From assembly GCA_964017195.1 (NCBI GenBank), contig OZ024896.1, positions 29,164,430 through 29,228,429 on the forward strand: a stretch of DNA of 64,000 nt, read 5' to 3'. Positions within the stretch are counted from its first letter, which is position 1. Each line of letters opens with the position of its first letter. A model generated the notes under the pieces. The model worked only from the letters and a program-made list of their open reading frames with translations, was not told the DNA's origin and did not search any database. This document shows positions 12,233 through 24,900 of the stretch, piece after piece. Origin of the DNA: Siderastrea radians. Its lineage: Eukaryota; Cnidaria; Anthozoa; Scleractinia; Rhizangiidae. A program made the position numbers and the translations under genes.

Positions 12233-12612
12233 CATAAACTTTATTGGGTAAACACTATTGCTCTTGGACCGAGTAGTTTACATTGTGGCCCATCCAATAC
12301 CGTTCAGCATCGTTGGTGAATTTGGCATGTTAAACAGGCGTTTGGCCACCCTGTTGACTGATTTTGAATGATGAATGATGTTGGAAGAGGTTGAGTGCTG
12401 TCAAACAAACTAACATTTGTACAATAACGTCTTATTCAATAATATTGGATAAAGTTGAACCCTTTGATCGAGGCCTTAGTTTTCACAAGGGGCAGGGGAT
12501 AACGGACACCGCTATCCAGCATAATTTGACCTTTAAAACCTCGCGAATATTTTTTTGAACTCAAAGTTCTAACTCAAACTCCGCTTTTTTCGTCTTTTTT
12601 TCTTCCTTGAAG

Positions 12613-13869
12613 ATCACCCAACCCACACCCACGCGACTACAAGCAGTGACGGCGATGGCTTTGGCAATGTTATAGTCCATGAAGGGTGCTTCAAAAAAAG
12701 CGAAAATCCAGCCAAGGAAAGGACTGATCCACAAAATGTCAACGTCGTTTGCATAAATTTCTGCGTACAAGAAAATATTAATTACGCGGCAACCATTTCC
12801 GATCAATGCCTTTGCTTAAACAATCTGCCCACTGAACAACTTGACGAGGACCAGTGTAGTACGCCTTGTCCGGGTAAGAGAGCGTTTCAGATTTTCAATC
12901 CTATCTAATTCAAAAACAGTGAAATATAAGTATAAGTTTATTTAACGTGGTCAGGTACGCTTAGTTATGTCAACGGTGCATGCGTCTTAAAGAGTTGACA
13001 ATAAAAATCTTATCAGCTAACCCCTAAAATAACATAAAACGAAGTAAAATAAAATAAAAATAAATGCAAGTGGGTATTTTAAAATTCCAAAGATATAAAA
13101 AAATAAAATGTGTAGATGTTTGAATATGAATACGGAATGTGCAGGTTAAATAAAGATGGGTAGAATTAGGTAGTCTATTACATAATTTTAGGGGAAAGGT
13201 GACACGTTAATCTCAGACCTTGGTAGAGGTGTACACTTTCCGTCTATATCAAGAAATAAAAAAAAAACGAGCAAAACGAAAGGAAATGGATAAACACTAC
13301 AGCCAAAAGAAGTACTGATTTCATTCATTCCCACCAGGCTCTATGGGGACCAACCAGAGAACGCGATTAACATTGCTCAATGTCAAGGGGAGAACCATGC
13401 AATAACCTTATCCAGACCAGGATTGACATGAGATCGGGTTGTCTTTTTTCCGAACGAGAAAGGAGAAGAGTGAGGACGTCTCTTATTTCCTTAAATAGAC
13501 GTATTGCACTCAGGCTGGAGTAAGGAAGAGTGACCTGGGGGAGGGGCTGATTCTTCCCATCCTCCCCTCAATATCTTCAAGGCTAAAAAGCCCTGCTCAA
13601 TCAGCTCCTCACCTCCTGGTCGGGGTAAATGAGATATCCCAAATTTTGAACTGACTTTTCCCAGTGTAGAAATCCATTCGCGTTATCAGTCTTAAATAAT
13701 GGATGAAATCTCTCCTCGCTTAGGTTATGGATATGAAGAGGGAACTCCGTGTCAAGGCTTCGGTTGCTGTGGTTCGGTGACAGACGATGCTGTGTCAATT
13801 TATCAGAGCGTCTCATCGGATTTTGACAAAGGTGCCAAGAAAACAAGCAAGACGAAAAATACAAATTAA
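12613..13869 (+). CDS. second WSC-domain exon set, two exons, no own first exon found
   Basis: Exon 12613-12873 (acceptor TTCCTTGAAG, donor CCGG|GTAAGAG) encodes HEGCF, VVCINFC, ATISDQCLC and DQCSTPCP, aligned motif by motif with the WSC gene upstream. Exon 13724-13869 (acceptor CTCGCTTAG) encodes QGFGCCGSVTDDAVSIYQS and a Lys-rich tail, ending in TAA. The joint is phase 1. The first of these exons begins in the same phase (AT + codons) as exon 2 of the upstream gene. No signal-peptide exon is visible between 10400 and 12612, so this is either a duplicated gene that lost its 5' exon or an alternative terminal set spliced to the exon at 9077-9170. Unlike the upstream paralogue, the WSC domain is interrupted by an intron (12874-13723), in which nothing else was recognised. 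Confidence 0.65.
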
Positions 13870-16159
13870 GCAGAGAAAAAAGAAAAACAAAACAAAAAAA
13901 TGATGAAATTTAATGAACAAATCTGACGAGCAAGTATCTGAAATTGTATGACATTATATGAGATTAACCTTGATTCCCAATAAAATAAAACAAAAATACA
14001 AATTCTTCTTCATTCTTCTTTTGCATTCCTTTCTGTAGTAGAGGGGAGAAGTTGATAAAATAACAAGATAATTCATCTTGAGTGGTCATTTTCAATCTTG
14101 AGTTCCCTGCTCTCTCTAGTGATTGTTTAAGCAATGAATTACAAAGAGAAATAAGACGCTGATCACTGCTGGGGCTTTTAAGCCTCTGTAGTGATGAAGG
14201 TTTGCTGCGTTGTGAGTTGTCTTCGGCCTTTTGATGTCCCATATTTGAGTTGTATCCGCAGGCGGTATTTCAGTTGAAATAGGAACCTTAATATAAAGCC
14301 ATGACGGAAATGGCAACGAGAATGTCATAAAACAATATCAAAAGAATGGCTCTTCATGTGCGTAGCAACTTCAAAAAGGATCGGGCTGTTACACAAGGAA
14401 GTTTTTCCTTTATATTGAAACGCCGCAGATGACGAGAGCATTGCAAGGCCAGTTGCAGAAGACATGTTACACTTGCAACTTATCTCGTAACTTTTCGGAA
14501 AATAGAAGCCTAGTCTACTTTTCCTGCAGCTTGCAACGCAATTTTTCATTGTGAGGCATTTTGCGAAGAGGGGGTGTTACACGAGCAATTTCGTCCGCAA
14601 CTTGTCTCGCAACACCGTTGCGTTGCAAGTCGCAGAAAAATTTGCCTCATGTAACAGCGACTCAGGGACGGACCATCAGAAAAGTTTTATGGAGGGGAGG
14701 GGGGTGGGGGGAGCGAAGTACAAAAAAAAATCATGCAAGGGAAAATTGAGAGCGAAAAAAATCATGCACAGTTACTATCCCAGGAAAAAAGTTCCTGCAT
14801 ACGGAAAATTATTCCTGCAAAGGAAATAGGAAACATTATCCCTTCTAATTGTTTCCTCTGCGAATTAATTGGGAAACATGTGTTTCCGAAGCATAGATGA
14901 CTTCCGGGTAGCAACAATGCTTTTGACTTGATTTAAAAGTGTTCTCCTTTCCAAGACGCAAAATCTATCCCTTCCGAATGCAACATATGACTCTCTCATT
15001 CGGCTAGAATCGCTAACGTTTGCTTCCGGGAAAATGTTTCTGTATCAATGTCTTCCATCCCGATCTGCAGTTTAGCCAGGCTCTAAAGCTTCTTACGTGC
15101 GTTCTCTACCTCCCCCCCCCCCCAACAACAACAATAAATAAATAAGTAAATAAATAGAAATAAAAGAAACAAAACAAAACAAAAGAAAAAAAACCACAAC
15201 AAACAAACCAAAAAAAACAAAGCATTGTGAAAGTTTAGTGAAGAAGGTGAGGGCAATGGTGAATGGTGAGTTTTGCATCTCTCCATCAACTTTTTTGTCG
15301 CCGAGTTTCTCTTTCCAATCGCCTTCAACTTGTCAACGCCGCCGATGAGACAATTTTAGCCTTGGAATAATTGAGCAATGCGATGCAAATGTAATCTTCT
15401 TGTAATTGAATTTTGAGTTTATTATTTAATATGACCAGCGACTGAACCAAAATGACGTTATCCAAATAAGTCATATAATGTTGTCATTTCGTACCATAGG
15501 GCTTCCTTCTTTTCCTATTGCATCCCACGTTTAGATACAATTTGCTCCAATTGAAGAAAAACATGTATTGACTATATTTATTTAGTGACCTTGCCTATGT
15601 CAATTATAGACGCCGAAAACTTCCAATAAGTAAACAAAGCGTTTACATAAGCGAAAGGTTTTTCATTCTTCACACCTTATTGTTCGCAAAACTTTTGTCG
15701 CGGGTCTTTGTCTCCCCATGCCAATATATTATTTTATTTATGATTACAATTCTTAATTCCTACTTTCCAGCGTAGGAAATTGTTTCAAGGAAATAAGAAA
15801 GGGACGTTGAATATTGTTTGTATTCATTTCTAATCTGCCAATTTCTGCCAAAGTTTTAATTAGCGAATCTAGTATTAATATTTCATTGAAGATCGCTTAT
15901 GTGGCCTTTCTTGGTAAGGAGAAGGATAAATTACACTGTTTTCGGTTTCGGTACTAAAAACACGAATAAATTAGTAATTATGTTATATACAATCAAAGAC
16001 ATACGTATGTAACGTTCATGTTTTGGTAGTAAAAAATCAAAGAAATGTGAATGGGGCCAGATAAAACTTGCGAGGAAGAAATGGAAGTTTTGGATATGGC
16101 GCAAAAATGATTCAATTTAATTAAATTTTTATGAATCGCTATCGCTCTACAATTTAACA
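13870..16159. other. intergenic, low-complexity patches only
   Basis: No exon was supported. Notable are a G-rich run (about 14695-14715), a C-run (15112-15122) followed by A-rich (AACA/AAATA)n sequence to about 15220, and a cluster of GCAAC-type short inverted motifs around 14450-14660. Small overlapping frames here are not convincing genes. Confidence 0.4.
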
Positions 16160-17054
16160 ATGGGTTTATGGATTTGGATTGTAACCTCTTGGATTGCATC
16201 TGCCATTGCAGTAGTTGGAAACGCGTTTGTAATATACATCATCGTAACAAGAAAGACGCTGCGCACCCCCTGCGTAGCACGGCGAACGTTTTTATTTGTT
16301 CTCTGGCGATCTCGGATATGGGGGTCGGTATATCAAGCTTTGTTCCAGGTGCTTATTTTCTGAATTATTTCGTGTCAAGTGACCGTGTGCTGCAAGAAAC
16401 TTGTGATTTTCTCACGTCCATATTTTACAGTGCTTCGGTGTTGAATCTGTTTGATGACAGTTGACCGTTACATAGCGATTGCACTTCCATACAAGCAAGT
16501 ACATGAGTATTATGTCTCGTACATGCGTAGTGTTTCTTGTGACGTTCTCTTGGTTTGCTTCTGTTTTTATAAACCTGGTTCCGTTAGCGTGGATTTCAAA
16601 CAAAGACGAACAACAGCGTCTTCAAGCTAACAGTATATTCTACCCAACAATTTCCCTTTTTCTTGTCGTATCCTCTTATTTAATTTTGATACCCACTACT
16701 TTACATGTCTACCTTATCACACGCAAACACTATAATCGGATAAACGCAGCAAATGTGCAGCTAAGATTCAACCACGGGCGCCAGACCAGCTTTCGTGCCA
16801 GGGACACCTCGTCTTCCAAAGTGCTTATGATGGCTGCCGTTGTGTTTATTCTCTGCTACTCCGTACAATTGCCTCAAGAAATTTGCGACCTTTTTTCTAC
16901 GTGTTCGGTTAATTCTTATCTCACTATGTTATTATTGTTGTTTAATTCCGCGATAAACCCTTTCGTCTATTTGTTTCACAAAACGGACATCCGAAGGGAG
17001 CTCAGAATTTTATTGAAGCGTTGTTGTTGTTTAAAACTGCTATGTACTGAGTAG
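16160..17054 (+). pseudogene. class A (rhodopsin-family) GPCR pseudogene, frameshifted
   Basis: An intronless seven-transmembrane receptor remnant read in shifting frames. TM1 (VVGNAFVIYIIV) and the first loop start (RKTLRTP) are in the frame of 16160. TM2 and TM3 (NVFICSLAISD, then up to SVLNLF) continue in the frame of 16168. The TM3 end, with the DRY motif (MTVDRYIAIALPY), returns to the first frame from about 16454. TM4 to the C-terminus (16479-17054) is in the third frame. TM6 (VLMMAAVVFILC), TM7 with NPFVY (the NPxxY motif) and a Cys-rich tail (KRCCCLKLLC) are preserved. At least three frameshifts (near 16265-16285, 16450 and 16500) rule out a normal product unless these are sequencing errors. 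The ligand class cannot be told. Confidence 0.75.
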
Positions 17055-18777
17055 TAACTATTGGATGTATCTAACGCTAAAAAAGAGAGGAGAAACATTG
17101 TTAATTAAAAAAGCAAATGTTATATTTCCAAGCCAACTAGCCTGTTATATTCTGCCTTTTGTATTGTTATAAACGAGCTGTGGGGACCAACACCTGCCAG
17201 GAACAAACTGAGAACGAATCGAGTCAATCAGATACGCTTATTCATACAAAAGACCGTAGTGAATGACTTTCGTGGTTAACTTTCCCATAAGTCATTATCT
17301 AAAAGAACAAGGAGACATTTTCCCTGTTTTTTAATTCTTAATTTATTGTACAAAAACTCAAGATGCGACTGCGTTATTTTGTGCGATGGAGGAAGAATTT
17401 TGCCTGGCAAACCATTATAGACCGATCTTTGTTTTTGTCGGTATAGTCTTGGATCTCTGTATTGTCACAATTATCGAAAATTGCAAGCTCACCAAACGAA
17501 AAAAAACCCAACCAAACAAACAGAAAACAATAAATTGAAAGATTCTGTTACATTTAGAAGAGGAAAATGTTAAGAATTGAAGGAGATATCCCTTGTTGAG
17601 ACATGCTTAATTTTTAGACGTTTGAACGGTTGAGGTGGCACAAAGCCATAAAAACGTCTGAAAATGTTGTATCTTTTAAATGCATCACTTGAAGCCAGTT
17701 TTCATCGTTTTTTTCTATCAACCTTTGTGTGCTAACTAAATTTTACTGCTCTTTTTGGTTACGACATCTGCTAGTCTACCGAGTGACAGAACTTTAACTT
17801 TCAATGCGTAACCAACGACTCAAGCAACGATCGCCCTACAGCATAACAAGGCTGTTTTACATGCACATATATGACTTGTACATGTACATTTCATTTCATC
17901 TGACAGAAACACCACGAACTCTGACAATACTTAATTATAATTATTATTAGAAAATCGGGTGTTACATAAACTTCTCGGCGCCTTGATTCTTTTCCAGATC
18001 CAGATTTAACTTCGCAAATTTTATACCAAAGTAATCATGCCCTTTCCAATTTGCCGGTTTAGTTGTTGATAATGCAGATTCACAACGCTTGTAATAGCTA
18101 AAGAACACTCAAATTAAAGCTGTCGAGCAGTCGTTTTCTGTGGTACTTTTAACTTTGCTTTACAGTCAAGTACAAGGCGGTTCTGGATTTTGAGCCCGTG
18201 GATGAAATCGTACCTTAAGTGTGACTATTTAATACGTAATATATCAAACGCGCGCGAGAGAGAATGTTTCAAAAGGATATCCGAACGCCGAGAAGTGGGT
18301 TAAGAAAACGATTTTGAGTTGTTTGGATATCTGATGAAATACTCTTTCAAGCGTTTGATTCTTGGAGAAATTCAAAGCAAAAGTTCCGAAAACTTTTATG
18401 CTAACTAAGATCAGGCATCCAAATCACTGTTCCGGTAGTGGTTTCCTTTGTTTTCACTTTTTGAGTTAAAGATTTATAGCATCTACTAACGACTGACTCT
18501 GACGATAACTTCCGCCCAGGTTGTCACTACAGGACTACACTCTCCCGGACGATCATACTTTACCGACTAATAATTATAAATACGTTTGAGAAATGTAAAT
18601 CTGGTAAATGAAAGATACTGAGAAGTACTTTCCAGAGGTGCGGTATATCATGCTGTATAAGTTGAATCAATCTTGAGGGCTCTGTGAATCAAATCCCCAA
18701 CCTATCACTGTTTTTATATAGTCTGTGTTCTTAAATGAGAAGTTGTACCACTTTTGCCGGTACCACTGAGATAAGGC
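17055..18777. other. intergenic between GPCR pseudogene and Kelch-like gene
   Basis: No coding exon, RNA gene or clear repeat was recognised. The right part probably includes the 3' UTR of the minus-strand Kelch-like gene. Confidence 0.4.
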
Positions 18778-19855
18778 TTAAATCGGAAGTAAAGGACATA
18801 GCACACAACGGAACGTATTCCACCTCGTGGCTAGACTCCCAACGATCTTCCATTCATCAGAATTGCTATCATAACATTCAATACTATTTGTTCCTCCACC
18901 TCCGAATATAAACATCATGTCTTGGATTACTCCGAGGCCGAAATCACGTCGTGGATGATTCACCGAAGCTATGAAATTCCACTTATTTATCGCTGAATCG
19001 TAGACTTCTGCTGATTTCAGAGCAGTTTTCTGCTTGTCGAGTCCGCCAACTACGAATAGTTTATTTTTCATGGCCGCGGACTCGTGACGAAAACGTTCTG
19101 TCCTCATAGGCTCAACTTGTTCCCAGCGGTTGCTGGCAGGATTAAAGCACTCAACCGAGGCTACTGTTTGGTCCCCGGGGATTGTAACTCCACCAATCGC
19201 GTACACCTTTCCCAGGAGTCCAACAGCGCTGTGAAAGCTCCTACGCATGCTCATACTCGGAAGTTGGTACCACGTGCGAGTTGCAAGGTTGAAGCTTTTC
19301 GCGCGCTTGCCACCGCCAACCACATAAATAGAACCCATGCACTCGCAGACAGCACAATCGTTTTCTTTAGTGCCATTGCCGACCTGGAACCAAGCGTTCA
19401 GTTTTGCGTCGTATTTTTCTACACGCGTGCCGCCACCCAGTACAACGTGTAACTCTTCGTTTACAACAACAGCAGTTCCGGTCGTTTGTGCCATGCCTAC
19501 CACGGGCCTGCAGCATCCGGTCTCAAGATCGAAAGTTTCAATCCTGCTTGACAGTTCTCCGATCAAGTAAAGCACATTGGGGGACTTTCGTCTCGTGGCG
19601 CTTTTCTTCTTGTTGCTTGACGGAGACGCTAGGTCTGTTACCGTCTCCTCAACGAGCGTCTTCCAGTTGTCCACGCTAAGGACAAGGTCATCTTTCAAGA
19701 CAACGTTCTCTAAGTACTCTTTGTTCATACAAGGAAAACGAACCAGCTCGAATATCTCCTAGAAGAACAAATCAAGATAAAACAGTTTAAAATGGAAAGT
19801 CAAGATGCTTGAGGATGCACGAGAGATAAGGCTTGCTTTTCGTTTTCTTGAAATC

Positions 19856-19887
<32 letters not shown>

Positions 19888-21856
19888 CAGCCTTTATTTT
19901 AGCACTTTTAAAATTATTAAAGCTCTGCAGCTTGTGGGGTCGTGCAAAATAATAAAAACTAATAAAAACTAAAATTAAACTTTATACAAAGTATATACAC
20001 AGTAAAATCGGTTCATATGAAATTCTTTGTTAATAAACTCAAAACTAAGAAATAATTTCTTAAGGCAGTTCATTAAACTATACATAAACACCCTCGCACC
20101 CTTGATCCTATTTTAAAATCCCCTATATATACCGGTAATTAAAATCTGTACATGAAAAGCAAGTGAGTTTGAAACTTGGAGACTGCCTCTGGTACATGTG
20201 GAGCGAGACAGGTGGATAGGGGTCTGGAAGGAAAGGGGGAAGGAGGTCTGAGGCAGGCAGGCGAGGAGGGAACAGGAAGTGGGAGAAATTTGGAAAAACA
20301 TTATGCAACATTGCACCATAATTTGCAATCGAAAAAGCACAAAGAGACGGAGCCAACAAAAATAGGATGGGAACCGGGATAAAAGGCTATGGAAGGTTGC
20401 ACAATCAATGCCTATCTCTGAGCAGGCCCAAAAGGGATCATGGGGAGCATTTTGTTGGCTTCAGTTTACCAATTTAACTTCAAAGACAGAGGAAATAATG
20501 GTCATGTGTGGACTGGAATCGTGTGTGAACATGTAATCACCCACTAAGAATTGAACAGGCTCGATTTCCACCGCTCTCTCTCTTGTCGGGGAACAGCCGC
20601 TGGTAATCAAGCCTAATAATTGAAGTGCACTCGGAAGAGGGTGGCACATAACATAAAGGGGAGTTTACACATGAAACGTCATACCCTTGTAAGTTTTGTA
20701 ATGGTGTACAGGCCTTGGTGATTTCCTACTGTGCTTACTGTACATGAAGGGTTGTTTTTTTCTTCATCCCACATCCAGCAACACCATCTTGAATTGGATG
20801 ACAGAAACCATACATGTGCTACCCTAATCAGTCTTTGAGGAGATCAGTTTCACACAAAACAAGTGGTTGTATGCGTTTACATCATTACACTAGCATGAGT
20901 TTTTGTACTGGATCAAAAATCTTGATCCGCTAAAGAAACCGGGGTGAACTTGCAAAAGTATGATTCGTACTGGTATGCGATTTTGTGCTGGTATCACGTA
21001 AAGAGATACATGTACAGTGGTACAAGAAGAAACCAGGGTGAAATGGTACCAGTATGAAAATCAATTTCTGGTATCGTGGAAACATCCCCTAAGAAATGAC
21101 CCTATTTTGTGGTAAGCACGGAATTGGAAACCCTATACTAGCATTTCTGTAGTCCCTTTTGTCACTTTGGCAGCTTAACATACCTCCAAAAGCCCAACCC
21201 ACCTGGTATTTGATCCTTTCTTCTCTATCATACTTGTACCACCTAAGGACAGCTTCAAATACATCCTCCTCCATCTTGATGTGCAACCGATCACTGCCCA
21301 CAATCGTGCTCAGCTGTGTAGCAGGGATCAGAACAAACTCGCTCTCACGACAAACTTCCATGAAATTCCAACTAATAAAGCTTCTCGCCTTGGATTCAAG
21401 GTTACGCAAAGAATACTGCATCGCCAGCGATTGAATCCCAAGACAGTTTTCAACTCGGATAAGCCTTCCTAAGAAATCTGCACATTTTTGAACCACTAAA
21501 TGGATTTGGAACAGAGCTGCCGCACGGAGAATATTTTCCACGTTTAACTCGTTTAGACTTAGCTTACACGTATAGAGGAATTCCACTAGATTCTCAACTG
21601 CGTTTTCCTCGCAATCTTGCAACGATATCGTTCCCATGTTGCTTTCAACGAACCCAGTGGTCAACATGGCTCGAAAATACGGACTGCAAGCCGCTAAAAC
21701 GACTCGGTGAGCACGGATTTCCCTTCCATTAACTTTAAGCGTGATATCGCACAATTCATCGAACGATCGCATTTCATGAAACACCAAAAAGCAGTCTTTT
21801 TCGTGATTTCCGACGATTTCTATTTCCCTTTCGGGACATTCCACCACAGCGGCCAT
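18778..21856 (-). CDS. Kelch-like protein (BTB-BACK-Kelch), two exons
   Basis: Probable substrate adaptor for a Cullin-3 ubiquitin ligase, the usual role of the KLHL family. Exon 1 is 21856-21203 (218 codons, ending TACCAG|GTGGGT) and exon 2 is 19758-18778 (326 codons plus TAA, acceptor TTGTTCTTCTAG); the joint is phase 0 and the product is 544 aa. A BTB domain covers about residues 33-130 (FDELCDITLKVNGREIRAHR, SPYFRAML). BACK follows to about 240 across the splice joint (VFEAVLRWYKYD, then ELVRFPCM). Exon 2 then encodes about six Kelch repeats with the typical GG doublets and spaced Tyr/Trp (VVGGGKRAKSFNLATRTW, YAIGG...NRW, FVVGG...NKW, IFGGGG...DEW). The intron (19759-21202) holds a CAGA microsatellite. 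It is divergent from RIMOC1 across 109 bp. The vertebrate orthologue could not be assigned. Confidence 0.9.
19857..19888. repeat. (CAGA)n microsatellite in Kelch-like intron
   Basis: About eight CAGA units are followed by a CAGCCTTTATTTTAGCAC segment that may be the terminus of an old retroelement on the opposite strand. No other feature was recognised in this intron. Confidence 0.9.
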
Positions 21857-21965
21857 TTTGGATATAGAAAATCAACGGGACACAATAAGGCCTCTTACTT
21901 GAGTAGAAACTATCCTGTTAGCAAACTAACTGACCTAGCTATACTGCAGGCTCAGACCTTAAAAA
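21857..21965. promoter_or_regulatory. 109-bp divergent promoter between Kelch-like gene and RIMOC1
   Basis: The two start codons face away from each other with only 109 bp between them, so 5' UTRs and core promoters of both genes must lie here or overlap the first exons. No TATA box was seen, consistent with a housekeeping bidirectional promoter. This is inferred from gene arrangement. Confidence 0.6.
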
Positions 21966-24900
21966 ATGGCGGACGATCGAAGCATCGACCAAAGGAAGTT
22001 CTTTGCAAAAATCGAGGAGTTGCAGGCAGAATGCATTGATATCAGAAAGGGTAGCACGGGTAGGTGTAAATTCTCACAACGCAGCTACTATGTTTTGCGA
22101 ATGTTTTGCCGCTCTTCTGTCCTTTTTGTAAAGCCAGATAAACGATTCATTTCATAAATGGGAGCAGAAGGAGGTGGGGTGTTTGTATTAAAGTAGTCTA
22201 CCCTAGGGCTGCATTTGACTTCCTTACTACTTTTGGCCTTGCAGACTCATGGCAAGAGCATTTCACTGAAACGTTGTTCGAAAGCACAACCCACTAGAAT
22301 CTGGAATACTAACGAAACAGTTTTCAATTTTCAGCAGCACTATATTTTTCCAGAAAAAGGAGGTTTGATTACAGACCTTAAATATTCAATTAAAAAAAAA
22401 TTATAAACAGAAAAAAAGAAAAAAATGTGGTGGGGTGTGTGAGTTGTGTGGGGTTGGGGTGTGTGGGTTGGGTACCCTTCCATTGTGCTATTGCCATTGC
22501 AAAATGATTATCCAATGTTGCAAAAATTCCAATTTCCCCTGCTTTCTATCACCTCATTTGTCACACAGTCAGTGGAGAATGTGCATGAACTATTGGAGGG
22601 TGCAAGATTTGTCATTCATAAACTTTTGGCTATCACATGCACAGTTTATTCACATCCCAGAAGTATGGCACACATGTCATGCAGCTTGACAAATTTTTGA
22701 CTGGAGGACTGTGCTTAATTACGATTGATGGTTTCTAAGGGAATTAACATTTTTTCAAACACCCAGTCACTTTATATGACACAGTCACACTTACGATTGC
22801 AGAGGAAAGTGAACTTAAGGTTACTCCGGACCTTTGCGGGTGTCCTCCCATGTCCTCCGGGAAAAAATTCGCATGCGTGCCATTTTAAAGGAAAACATGG
22901 CAAACTATATATTGTCAGAAAGGTTGATAAATGTAGATTTTGGAAAAAAATAAGAATTGCCAATTTTTGTAATTCCGCGAAAGAAAATTGCAAAAATGAC
23001 CGCGAAGATGATCATGTGTCATTCAATCAGACAAATGAATTAATAGGGTACCAAAATTTGGTGGGTATCTGTAAAATTTGGCCTGAACATTCCTTGGATG
23101 TTGTAAAACAAAAGCATGTCGGGGATTTTTGAAATTTCTAATATTTCATCTGTGGCGATCGTCAATGCAATGCGCATCGCGTATTCTTTGTTGCTCGAAC
23201 TTGACAGATTAACTAAAAAATAACTAGTCAGAATATCGAAAAATGCTGACACTTGATGACTGATCCTTTGTGATTAACACTGTGCAGTTGGTTTGCCAAT
23301 GCACTTGGATTTGATACCCTATCAATTCAATTGAGTGACACATGGTCATTTTTGTGGTTGTTTGCGATTTTTTTTGTGGAATTGAAGAAACTGGCAATTC
23401 ATATCATTTTTCAAAATCTACATTAATTTTTTTTATTAAGCTTTCCAACGATGTATACCGTATTTACCCACGTATAGGCCGCACTTTTTTCAAGGAAAAA
23501 AATGTTTGAAATTTGGGGTGCGGCTTATACGCGGGTACAAGAGTTTTGAGCTCATTAATATGCAAAATTTCCCGACAACAAAGTTACTGAATGCTTGACA
23601 GTTTGATTGAATGTATCGACAGATTGATACGAATGTATCGCAGTGCTTTCAATAAGCACCGACGACAGACGAAAAGCATCTGCAAATTCGCTCAAAGAAG
23701 TCGGCTACTACCGTAAACACCGGCGTATAAGCCGCACTCGCAGATAAGCCGCATCCCGAGTTTAGAAGCTCAAGATTTGGAAAAAAGGTTTTTTTGTCAA
23801 AAATTCATAGCCGAGTCATTTCATTTTTAAAAAAATGAACATATTGGCTGAAGTGAAGTCCTTTTCACTACGGATCAGTGATTCAATTTGTAGTCTGAAT
23901 AAGACACAAACACGCATTTTAATCCCTATAACAAGTATCAAAAAGGTATGTAAACGTATTTGAACACAAGACCGCTTTCCCCGATGAACTTTTTTCCAGC
24001 ATTTTTCCAGTTAAAGCTATTCAAGTCCAAAAATTTGTGAGGAAGTTCGGTTGCGTAGCTTGGCTTAGCAGCCAGGCATTTGATGAGAAGAGAGAAAACT
24101 GGTGACAAGTGTTGTCGCTTCGTTCATTCGCAAAGCAAAGCAAACTGAAATGGAGGTTTTGGCAATTTCTTCAGCTGTTCGTGGCTTGTTTACAAGGATA
24201 TTTGGAAGCCATCCATCTGTGACAAACTCGCCTGTAAAAGGGAGTTCGATAATTGCTTTGACAAATTTGCCATCAAAGTTGTCAACAACGGAGAAACAAT
24301 GGGCCATTTACCATGCAAGTTCTCGAAGATAGCGTGGTACCGTTTTGACCTTATTTTGCTGTTTTGGGGATGATTCATGGAAAATTACAGGTTTTTTTCC
24401 AGATGTTCTCGTAGATAAGCCGCATCCCCGATTTTGAGCGAAATTTTAGGGTAAAAAGGTGCGGCTTATACGCCGGTGTTTACGGTATTTTCCCTAAATT
24501 GAAGTAATTAAAGAAAGATTTCTTTCAAACCTTAAGTTGATACAGTCGGCTACTCTGCTCAATCAAGCTGTCTACTTCAAATTTTATTGAAACCCCTGGT
24601 ATCGTATGAGGTCAAGTTAATCCATGTCTTCAAAGAATTTTGCTTCTCTCCGCTGCAATGAGTGTATCTATGTGAAAGATGAAATAATCAACAATGACAC
24701 GAGCGTGGGACAAAGAAAAAATCTGAGTCCGCGACAGGAATCGAACCCATGACCTCCCGAACACCGGTCCGGCGCTCTATCCACTGAGCTACGAGAACTC
24801 ATGGAGAGCGAGGCCATTTTACTGAGTTCTTATGTGACATGCATCCTGCATACTGCCAGGATCAGCAATGTCGATGTCATCATGAATTGTGAATAAATGA

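Noticed and set aside
12026..12319. Open frame rich in His and Arg repeats
   Set aside because: It is the translation of a trinucleotide microsatellite and has no conserved context.
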